This document shows, one piece after another, positions 11,342-20,648 of a stretch of DNA of 64,000 nucleotides; the stretch's first letter is position 1, and every line of letters starts with the position of its first letter. Position numbers and translations under genes: made by a program. The notes below the pieces were generated by a model. The model did not search any database, was not told where the DNA came from, and worked only from the letters and a program-made list of their open reading frames with translations. This DNA is from Schizophyllum amplum (Eukaryota > Basidiomycota > Agaricomycetes > Agaricales > Schizophyllaceae): contig VDMD01000094.1 in assembly GCA_007026445.1 (NCBI GenBank), positions 1-64,000 of the forward strand, given 5' to 3'.

Positions 11342-14300
11342 ATGGCGATAGCCAAGCCGCGGCCGGCTCTCCGCTTTATGCCTCATTCGACGCCGGCGCA
11401 ACTGCAGCAGTCCTCGTCGTCTCCGCCGTCGTCCTCCGTGGGCGACAAGACCCCGACGCGCTTTTGGGCCGAGTCGCCCCTCAGTTCGAAGGAGCTCCCC
11501 CCACCAGCGGTTCAAACGCCGAACAAGCCGCACCTCCGCCTGCGTTTCCCTTTCCATCTCGCCGCACAATGGGCACGCACCAAAGGACATGTGCGCAAGC
11601 GACTCGGCACGCCTTCCACCCTCCCCTTCGCCGATCCGACCTGCGTCCCGCCGCTCCCCTCGCCGACCTTCGTACCGCCCACTCCTATCCATCCAGCGCC
11701 TCACGCGGACGGTCTGGTTGACGAGGTCGTCGTTGACCGGTCCTGGGCGGACGGGTGGGGCGAGAACGAGTCCGAGACGGACGCCGCATCTGTCTTCGAC
11801 GACGCGTCCAGCTGGAAACCCGACGTCAACAACGCAGCTGCACCGCATACGGGCTTATGGGCGTCAGCCCCTCTGCTCGCATTCTGCAGGTGGACGATCT
11901 GGCCCATCATCGTGGACTTTTTCAGCTCGCGCTTCGACGACCCAAAGACGGAGCAGGAGTACCAGACCTCCGAGTGGCAGACCTCGAAACGTCGCACCCT
12001 CTGGGCGTCCGTCTTCTTCTTGATCAACTATGTGCTGGGTGCAGTATTCATTCCTGACCCGATCGAGTTGCCCGACAAGGTACGCTTCTACCGGTGACCT
12101 ACGCAAGTATACTGATGACTCTACAGATTTACTACTATGGCGTGCGTGTCTATCTGCAGTCAATGATAGTCTTTCTAACTCTGCTCCAGATCGCCACCGT
12201 CTTGACATTGCCCCTGCCTTTCATGTGCGCCTACGACTTCCCCGTCAAGTACCCCTACAGCTACCAAGTATTCCTATCAATATCGACTTGGTCATGGTGC
12301 GTGCTGTGCTCGTGATCTCAACCTCCGTCCTGATCATCACCCTAGGGCGTTCTACCAAGTACTCTTCGTGTATCTTTGCGGATTGTACGACGACGAGCAT
12401 TCATCGTTTACTTGCGGCAGCAAGGACTTTCTGGCAACGTATTAGTATGTCGTTTCTAACCGGCGTGAGGACGTCGTTCAATTTGGGCAAGTTATACAGC
12501 CGCACTGCAAGCTGTCGCTCTCTACGGCGCAAACCTCAAGCGGTTTCCAGCAGCACTTGGCGCGCTTATCTTCTGGATTTTGTACGTTCGGTGTCCATGC
12601 CCGCCTGGGATGGTCCCCTGACTGTGCTGCAGCTCCATATGCCTCATCTTGCCAGATCGCGTCAGCTATATCCGCAGTACGTGTGCCTGTGTGCGTCTGT
12701 GTTTCCGCTGCTGACGACCCTCATAGACCTAATCAACTTCGTCGTCTACGAGGCCGTGCTCATCTACATGCACTTCCAGCGCGAGCGCGTACGTGCCCGA
12801 GGTTCGATGGGAAAAATCCATAAACTGACGATTCACAGTCTGCGCGAAAGCTATTCATCACTACGTTGCAGCTCAAGATGCAGATTGAGCAGACGCAGGA
12901 TGCACGGTGCAATGAGCGGAAGGCGGCCGACTCGAAGCGACGACTGACCTCGTAAGCCTTCGCGAACCGCATTTGGCTAGCGTTGCCGCATGTCTGACTC
13001 TATCTCCATAGATATGTTTTCCACGAGGTCAGGGTACCGCTGAATACGGCGCGTGAGTATCGTATCTGTTAATGATAAGCATTGCGCTAACGTTCGCGTC
13101 ATGTAGTTCTCGCTGTACAAAATATGGAGGCATCAGGCAAGGTCGAGCAAGTAGAGTTCAACGCGCTTGGGGGCAGCTTGAGCATGATGAGCAAGGTCTT
13201 GAACGATGTACTCGATTTGTGCGTCAATCTACTTGCTTTCCGTTTTGTGGCACGCACTCATCGCAAATAGCAACCGGATGGACAGTGGCCGCTTCGAGTC
13301 GCTCTCGGTGCCGTACTCCTTCCATTCTGTTATGCGGTCGCTCTTCGTGCCCCTGCGGCTCGCGACGGACGCCCGAGGGCTCGAGCTCGTCATCGATCTG
13401 GACGACCGCATCGACGTGGCGGCGCGGCGCGCGGCGTACGAGGCCATGGGAATGACGCCAGCGGAGGTCGCGAGTTCGCTTGCGGAGGCGCCGGCGGACG
13501 ACTCTGTCGGACGCGTCATGGGCGACGAGACGCGTCTCCGGCAGATTGTGACGAACTTGGCGAGGTAAGCTCCAGGTAGGCTGAATGCCGTGAGCATTGA
13601 CTCATGCACGATACTGCTCAGCAACGCCTGCAAGTTCACGCCCGCTGGGGGAAAGCTTGCGATCACCACCCGCTTGGTGTATCCTGAAGCGAGAAATGAG
13701 GCGGCAGAGAAGCTCGATATGGCGGAGAAGGAGGCGCTGGACAGCCCGGAGAGGACACTGAACGGTGCCTCTCAACATTCGGCAAGACCGAGGTCAGGTT
13801 ACTCGACGGGCAGCCGGCATCAGGACAATGCTGGGCTTCCTTATGACAGGATCGTCGTTCGCATCGAGGTCTGCGACACCGGCTCCGGCATTCGCGCTCA
13901 GGATATGGTGGACAACAAGCTCTTCTGTGCGTATCGTGACTTTTCGAGCTGTTCCATGCCTGACAAAACGCCACAGCTGCGTTCAATCAGACCGAGCAAG
14001 GCCGACAGCAGGGCGGCAAAGGCACGGGTCTTGGGTTGGCGCTCGTGAGGCAAATCGTCAAGCTGAGCGGCGGAAGGCTGGGCGTACGTTCTCGAGTCGG
14101 CGCCGGCTCGACCTTCTGGGTGGAGCTGCCTCTAGGAGTTGGGGAGAAGACCTTGTTGGCTCGCGGTCCGCCACCGCCAGGCACGGGGGGACCTGCAACA
14201 CCGCATATACTTCCTGTCTCATTACCGGATACCGATGAGGAGGACGTGACGAGGGACGTAGGTGCCAGGACCTCTGCTTCGTTCGCGCCAAATACTGTCA

Positions 14301-15515
14301 GTGTCAGGACTGGGGGTACGAACTCGAACACGGACCATGCTGTGGTGGCACCGCCAAGACCCTGGGATGCCCCGCGGCACCGGAATGAATCCTCGCTAGA
14401 CACCAGCTCTGTGCGCACCGGACGGTCGGGGTCGGCTATGCATGGCATCATGGATCAAGGTCAGTGTCAGGCACACATGCTATGCACAGCGCGCTGAATG
14501 TCAGCATAGGCGGTCAGTTCGAGCTCATGCTGCGAAGATACGCGACTACCACTGTACCGACGCGGACCCTAGGCGACTTCGTACCTCCAGCCGAGTTTGC
14601 ACCCTCGACCGCACCAACGGCGTTGCACGGCACACCCATGTCCCCGATCCCGGCATCCTCTAGGCTCGACGAGGATCTATCCAACCCAACGACTCCGCGC
14701 TCATCAGCATATATGCCCGAACAACTGACGCCTACTCCAGCACGCCCGCCGATGCTGCAGTTACTGTCAGGACCGCGGCCCCCTTCATTGCCGTCGCCCT
14801 CGGTGCCCACCTTCGAGGCGGCGATCAGCGCGAGCACGACCAGGCTGCAGGCGCAGCGCTTCGACGGCACCAGCGTGCTGGTTGTCGACGACGACAAGAC
14901 GACGCGCATGCTGATGAAGCGTATGCTCGAGCGCATGGGCTGCACGGTCGCCGTCGCGGAAAACGGGGCGGTCGCGCTCAAGCTCATGGGCGTAAGCGAG
15001 GTGATCGCGAGCCCCTCGAGCGAGATCAGCGATCCGGTGGGCGCGCTGTGCTTGCCGCCGACGCCTGGGGAGGAGGTGCGGTTCGACGTGGTGTTCATGG
15101 ACAACCAAATGCCGGTGGTCAGCGGGGTGGGCGCGGCGCGGCGCTTGCGCGAGCTCGGGCGGGATGACTTTCTGGTTGGCGTGACTGGGAACGCGCTCCA
15201 GACGGACCAGCGAGAGTACCTCGATGCGGGGGTAAATCGGTCAGTCTAGTTCGATTACCCTTTATGCGACAAAAACTGATAATTGTTATGTGCAGGCTAC
15301 TAACGAAGCCTGTGCTGGAGGAGAATATGCGTGAGATGCTGCTCCTGGGTATCGAACGGCGCAAGGCTGAACAACGCACTCCGGTCGGGATGTCACGGAC
15401 AACGAACCCGCTGGAGGTCCAGCACTTGTCTGATCCTCCGGGTACCTTGGTGCGCTCGCGACCACCGAGCTCGCTAAGATTGTCACCGCGAGACGGTGGC
15501 CGACCGACTGCATAG
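11342..15515 (+). CDS. Membrane hybrid histidine kinase (HisKA, HATPase, receiver)
   Basis: A multi-exon gene of about 1.1-1.2 thousand residues. The N-terminus is Pro/Ser-rich and cytosolic; then come several hydrophobic segments ([60 protein letters not shown]). The H-box is [14 protein letters not shown] with the phospho-accepting His. The ATPase domain has the N-box [11 protein letters not shown] (completed across an intron), EVCDTGSGI and [13 protein letters not shown] Ser/Thr/Pro linker leads to a receiver: [18 protein letters not shown], the acceptor Asp in VVFMDNQMP, and LTKP with the conserved Lys. This is a phosphorelay sensor that would pass phosphate to a Ypd1-type protein. The signal sensed is unknown. 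No PAS or HAMP repeats were seen. The start at 11342 is favoured over 11219 because of the TATA-like box between them. Confidence 0.85.
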
Positions 15516-15894
15516 CCGCCACCGTCTCGATGACCAGCTTTCGCCTTTCTTGATTCCTCCTCATCTGCATGTTCATAGAACTTCACGACAAGCGTAATTT
15601 GGGTATTATGAGGGGACAACTGTTGTTGATGAACACCTTTTTACGCTAGACGGCCTCCTCTTAGTTCGCAGCAGTACGTTCGCGTATCACTGTTGCTGTA
15701 CATTTTATCATATTTACTGCTAGTTCTGTACATTATCCTTTTGTATTATACGCTGTAGAGTCGAATGCAGATGAAGGAAGCTGATGATGTCGTACCTCGT
15801 GATTGGTCGCGCGCTTTCCGCAGAAAATGGGCGCTTGCGGCCATCGCTGGCGTCCGCGCACACGACGAGGTCGAACGCAAAAAGACAACGCCAG
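15516..15894. other. Intergenic between kinase and HNH locus
   Basis: This 379-nt stretch separates the convergent ends of the kinase (+) and the HNH locus (-). It becomes AT-richer near 15650-15750. No gene or repeat was seen. Confidence 0.5.
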
Positions 15895-17134
15895 CTACAC
15901 AGTCGCCCCTCCATCCTGGACGGGCACATTCGCAGTATGGGCCATGCTGACATCGATAGACTGCTCGTCGTGCGCCGACGGCTGCCGTACTATCTGAGGG
16001 TGCTTCTGAAACCAGTCCTCCTTCAAAGCCTCTATTCTCAACACCTCAGCATCATACGCGTTTTCATCCTCGATGCCTTCCTCTGAAGAATGTGTCGTCA
16101 GACAGGATGCCACCTTCCCGCATATATAACTTGCCTGAATGTGAAGGTCTGTGCATGACGCTGGCGCTGGTGCTGTCTGAACGTTGGCGCAGGAATAGCG
16201 GGATTTGTCCAAACACATTGTATGCAAAGCGAGCGTAGAGGAATTCGAGAGCTACGCGGTCCTAAAGGTTGATGCGCGCTCTGTGGAAATAGCTGGGTAG
16301 GTCCAGTTGGTTTTTAGAGATGAGATAGGCAACGAAGCACGTCCGGTCGCACGATGGCACGAACACGACCGCTTTTCGATCCAAGCAGTTGCGGATATCG
16401 GATCGGAGGCAGACACCATTGGCTGGGTCCTGCGATGTGTATCGGTCGCGATCCTGGTTGTACTGATTCGTGTGGTTGGCGTTGAACCAGTCCGTCTCAG
16501 CCTTGGGTACCAGGTGAGCGTTCTCACACGCGCTCGCTTAAGACGGGGAATGAGCATACACGGGAACATAGAGGAGCAACGCACTGGACCCTATATAATT
16601 GGTGATTATGCATACGCCATCATCCCTCCTGACAATTTTGGACATATCGCTGTCGCTGGCCGTTTCTAGTGGAAATTGGCTGACGCTGTCGCATACTAGG
16701 GCTCGAGACCAGTGATCAGGGATCGTACCCGGCCATTGCCAAGAACGAAAACTGAACACGAGAGGATAGTCCTGACTATCGTTCTCGTTATCTGAGTTGA
16801 CGAAGTAAGAGTAGGCGGTACCGAGGAGGATGTCGGTGCCTGGGTCTACGCGTTGCGCTGGCTTGGGGGTCGTCGAAAGAAATCCAGGCATGTTCTGCGC
16901 GACGATGCAGCAAGCGTCGAGGACGACGCGGTGGTTGACGCCGTAAACACCGTCGGCTGTCTGATCGTACTTGGGAAAGACTAGAAAGGGAACAAGTGTT
17001 TTTACTGGATGATAGACATAGACGGGATCTGGAGGAAGCGGCAGACGAGAGTCGACGGTCGGAAAGCTTTGGACGTTCATGTCAAGAAGCGGGTAAATAT
17101 GGCCAAACACATCATCACTCAACGAACTGGGCAT
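15895..17134 (-). pseudogene. HNH-endonuclease-like gene, truncated by stop (copy A)
   Basis: Two exons, 17134-16585 and 16536-16262, encode 274 residues starting MPSSLSDDVFGHIYPLL. The protein contains YDQTADGVYGVNHRVVLDAC and, after the intron, NAHLVPKAETDWFNANHTNQ, the first part of a fungal HNH nuclease domain. Compared with the intact relative at 29926 it stops at TAG (16264-16262), just after RARINL, where that copy reads RIKLSDRV. Homology goes on past the stop (DRVALEFLYARFAYNVFGQI), then changes frame and resumes at EALKEDWFQKHPQIVRQ, ending at 15895. The copy also reads LRSDIRNCLD where the intact one has LRRDLHASMD, losing a histidine expected to bind metal. It is therefore probably a decayed nuclease, though the 274-residue part could still be expressed. 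Confidence 0.72.
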
Positions 17135-17160
17135 TATTCCCACGGTCGAACAATGACCAT
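17134..17160 (-). other. Conserved short upstream frame MVIVRPWE (copy A)
   Basis: An 8-codon frame ends in TAA, whose last base is the A of the HNH ATG at 17134. The same eight residues stand before the other HNH copy at 29880. It may be a regulatory uORF or the remains of an earlier first exon. Confidence 0.4.
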
Positions 17161-17230
17161 CGCGAAAGTGGCCGGTTGATTGCCGGCCTGACTTAAAAAG
17201 CGAGGGTTATGGCATTGACCGGCACACTTC

Positions 17231-18015
17231 ATGGCTTCCGCTCATTGCTGTATCTGCCTCTTAGGCCACCCCATTGAGGATATGTCATGTATCCTCCCCT
17301 GCAGTACGTCAGCCTTCGCTCTCTTTGGTCTCTGCGACGACGTCCGCCACTCCTCGTACCACAACCATGGACAGCACTGACACCCACACTATCAGACCAC
17401 ACGCTTGGAAGAGAGTGTGCTGCCCGAGTCTCCCTCAATGACGAGTTCAAACAGGAATGTCCGCTGTGCCGCCAGCCGCACGATCCGCTTTCCGGGAGGC
17501 CCATGTACGTCGATATCAAGATGCCCGGGGAGTCTCCAAATGAAGGGCACGGTTCTGAGAGCGACCGACACTTACAATCAGCCGGCGGTTTCCTGCCACT
17601 CATCAAGGGCAAGATCTGTGACCACAGGGTAGAGCGCGCCCTGAAGGACCGGAAAACGGCCCTAGCCGAGCGCGACACCGCTATCGAGGCGTTCAAGCGC
17701 ATGCGCACTGCTCTTGAAAAAGAGAAGGTCTCGTGCGCGAAGCTTGACTACGAGCTCGATAAAGTACGGCGCCAGCTCGGCGACGCGCAGGCATGCCTCG
17801 CCATCCATCCCGCCTTTGACACCCGCCATCCTCTTAGTAGGTACGACCGCGGCAAGACCTACAGCATGTTACACGGCACCTCCTCGAGTGCGAATTGCGC
17901 TGCTCTGTCGCCTGCGCATGCTGGAGCCCCCCGCGCTGGCAGGAGTCAGACCAGCCCGGTCTATCCTGCGACGGCACCGTTCTATTCTGCGAGGGCCCCT
18001 TCACGCGGCCCATAA
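17231..18015 (+). CDS. RING-like plus coiled-coil protein with incomplete RING
   Basis: Two exons, 17231-17303 and 17396-18015, give 230 residues. The start MASAHCCICLLGHPIEDMSC leads to LPCNH, split by a phase-1 intron at the Asn codon, the same place as in the other family members. ECPLC closes the motif. One zinc ligand is missing: the residue three after the His is Gly (HTLGREC) where relatives have Cys. A short coiled coil follows (VERALKDRKTALAERDTAIE and AFKRMRTALEKEKVSC). The gene is divergent from the HNH copy A, about 70-100 nt apart. A broken inverted duplicate lies at 28500-29150. Ligase activity is doubtful because of the incomplete RING. Confidence 0.68.
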
Positions 18016-18267
18016 CTTCTCCACATAGAAGGGTCCACGTAAAGCTGCAAGGGCAACTTGTGATCGCTGTGTATTCGTCGAGAATATCGGTCAGAGTGCA
18101 TTGGCCTCATTTCAGTGGAACTCTCTCCTGGTTTATATCGGCGAAACTCGAGGGGAACATACCATCACATAGAGGTGTTCTTGATAATAAGTAGTGTCCT
18201 TTGTTCTGCCAGGGTGACCGGAAGGAGGTGATCAGTAAGAAAATGGCGATCCCGCTGCGTGGACGAA

Positions 18268-18330
18268 CTTGTGACAAGCTGGTCATAAACATGTCACAAG
18301 CCGCAAGCGGTCACCAGACCTGTCACAAAC
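18268..18330. promoter_or_regulatory. Inverted TGTCACAAG motif cluster upstream of RING gene
   Basis: CTTGTGACA at 18268-18276 and TGTCACAAG at 18292-18300 form a perfect 9-nt inverted repeat, and TGTCACAAAC follows at 18321-18330. A factor-binding site is possible. Confidence 0.35.
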
Positions 18331-18410
18331 GGTCAACAAAAAGCCATAAACCGTCCATGAACACGCCTGTGCATAATCGCTGGCTGATCACCGGTGCCTG
18401 AGTGTGTATA

Positions 18411-18418
18411 TAAATCCT
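18411..18418 (+). promoter_or_regulatory. TATA box of RING gene at 18504
   Basis: TATATAAA lies about 90 nt before the ATG at 18504. It is the clearest TATA box in the island. Confidence 0.5.
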
Positions 18419-18503
18419 CAGCATGGCAGTGATCAGCGTGAATTCGCTCCTCCCTACTCTCAATTATTTGTTCTCTTGAGCTCGGCTTTTCGCCTTACAA
18501 CAC

Positions 18504-19699
18504 ATGCCAGCCCTCCGAGTTCATTGTCCTATTTGCCTCGAGGACCGCTCCCTCGCAGATATCCGTGTCCTGCACTGTGGTGAGTGCGTCTGTGAGGTCA
18601 TGCTTCTATGTTAGCCTGCCGTCTCGAGTCACAGCGTCGCTGCTCGCCTGACACACTGTCGACCCGTTCGACGAGGTGTAACCACGGTCTGCTACCGATA
18701 ACCTCTACGTTGTCCCTACATCCACAGTGACTCCTGCTGACGGCTTTTGAATTTCCAGGTCACACGTTTTGCAGCTCTTGCATCAACGCTTGTCCTTCAA
18801 GCGCGCGAGGCAGCATGACATGTCCCAACTGCCGCAATACGCAGACATCGGTACTCTTCCCGAGGGTGTTCATCGACATACGACGCGTACGACGCGCCGA
18901 TCAACAGTCCGTCGACAGGGACGACAGCGTCCGCCGCATGCGTCAGCAACTGGAGCGCATTCAAGCCGAGCTCGACGCCGAGAAGACAGCGCGGAATCTT
19001 ACGAACGCAGAGCTACAGCTCGCGCGCCAAGAGCGTGACATCGCCCGAGCAGAACGGGACACTGTCATCACCGAGCGCGAGTCCAACATATATGTCCGCG
19101 AAGCGGCGCGCTCCGAACGAGACGCTGCTTTTCGCGCACTCGAGGCTGCCATGCACGACCGCGAAACTGCAATCGGGGAGCGCGACGCTGCTGTTCGCGA
19201 TCGCGACGCTGCTATTCGCGATCGCGACGCCGCCGTCGACGAGCGCGAATCTGTCTGCATCCAGCTGGACATAGCGTGCGCTGAGCGGAACATGGCGTAC
19301 GCCGAGCGCAAAACGTGCGAGAAATGCCACCCCGCCGCGTCGAAGCGCAAAAATTTCGTGCCCTTCAGTGGTATGCAATGGAACGCTCGCTCTTCAAGGT
19401 CGGAATCGGACAGCCCTCACGCGTACGCTCTCGTCACATCGGAACGTGACGCCGCTCTCAAACAACGCGACCGTGTCCGCATCGAACTTCAAGCTGCCCT
19501 CGCTGAACGTGACTCTGCCCTCGCTGTCCGCGACTCTGTCCGCGCAGAGCTTGGCATGGCCCGCACTGAGCTACGCGCGTCTCGTACCGAACTGGATGCC
19601 GTCCGCGGCGTCCCACCGGACACTGCCCACGTCCTACCCGATATATCCCGTCGCGGACGTGACGCTGGACACTCTGAGGGTCCATCTCAACGGTTCTAG
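18504..19699 (+). CDS. RING-finger protein with repeat-built coiled coil
   Basis: Two exons, 18504-18579 and 18759-19699, give 338 residues. MPALRVHCPICLEDRSLADI leads to HCG|GHTFCSSC across a 179-nt phase-1 intron, and TCPNC completes the RING. The rest is a long highly charged coiled coil built on a seven-residue theme (RERDxAx). Three near-identical 21-nt units at about 19184-19246 encode DAAVRDR, DAAIRDR and DAAVDER. A second coiled-coil block (LQAALAERDSALAVRDSV) follows a Cys-containing hinge, CEKCHPAASKRK. The RING suggests an E3 ligase or oligomeric scaffold; the partner is unknown. The tandem DNA units show that the coil has grown by slippage. Confidence 0.75.
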
Positions 19700-19848
19700 G
19701 ACGCAAAAACAGCTTATCCGACTTGAATTTGCTGCTTCTCCGCCCAAACTGCTTCTCGAGATCAAGCTACTTACTGACAAGAACCTCTTCGCCGATACCT
19801 CGCCTCCCCGCCACCACCTCGTACGCTCTCGCGATACACTCTCATGTT

Positions 19849-19911
19849 GCCCTCAAAACCCTCTCACGCTGCCCTCACGACCCTCTCACGCTGCCCTCGC
19901 GACCCTCTCTA
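19849..19911 (+). repeat. Short tandem repeat, CCCTCACGACCCTCTCACGCTG-like
   Basis: CTCACGCTGCCCTC recurs about three times with small changes. In one frame it reads SHAAL-TL, which resembles a decayed form of the coiled-coil repeats encoded just upstream. Confidence 0.5.
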
Positions 19912-20445
19912 CCCCACTCTCACGATGAACTCACGCGCGACTCTCATGAATCACTCTCGCACCGCCCTCACGATTACAACGATTCCCGCGCTGCCCTCAA
20001 CTTAATTAAGCAGGCTCACTCAGTCCTCTTTGTCCCGGCTGTCCTGTACTTTACGCACCACTGCTCCCCACACTCCTTCCATTCCCTACCATGCATCTCC
20101 GTGCATGTATACAGTACTAGATCATCAGCTGGACCACATGTCCGCCTCTCTTTACTAGTACCTACTCAGATCCACGTCGCTAAATTCACGGTTCCGAAGT
20201 TGTCTGTACCATCCAGAGGTTTTTTTCCATCTTTTCCATGCATGTGTCCGCGCAGGAATTTCAGGCTTCAACGGTACGTATCCCTGACTCCACTCTCTAT
20301 CGCGCCTGACTCCGATTTCTCAATCGCGCCTGACTCCCACCTCAAAGAAGCGGCGCGTACAAGTACACTCTATGATATCTGATGCATGTGCGAGGTTGGG
20401 TATAAAATGCTTGGTTCTAAGCTGGAAACGCCGTCCTCTCGAGCA

Positions 20446-20626
20446 GCTCCCTGTCCACGGTCTCCGCTGTCCACATTCTCCCCTGTCCACGGTCTCCTCT
20501 GTCCACGATTTTCCCTGCCCACATTCCGTTTCCCCTGTCCACAATCCGTCTCCCCTGTCCACAATCCGTCTCCCCTGCCCACATTCTGTCTCCCCTGTCC
20601 TCATTCTGCCCTATCCACAATCTCTT
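20446..20626 (+). repeat. Minisatellite, about 20-bp unit
   Basis: Eight or nine imperfect units on the theme CTGTCCACAATCCGTCTCCC run in tandem. The four central units are nearly identical. It lies just beyond the stop codon of the K+ channel. Confidence 0.8.
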
Positions 20627-20648
20627 TATCCTGCCATCGCTCATCATC

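Larger units (their letters stand above)
19700..20648. other. Repeat-rich intergenic region, no gene
   Basis: Convergent ends of the RING gene (+) and K+ channel (-) flank this region. It begins with pyrimidine-rich sequence that may be a frameshifted remnant of the coiled-coil coding repeats, and ends in the minisatellite at 20446-20626. The long open frames on both strands are by-products of these repeats. Confidence 0.55.

Noticed and set aside
13585..14451. Opposite-strand frames across the kinase domain
   Set aside because: They mirror the GC-rich coding strand; the plus-strand frame holds all kinase motifs.
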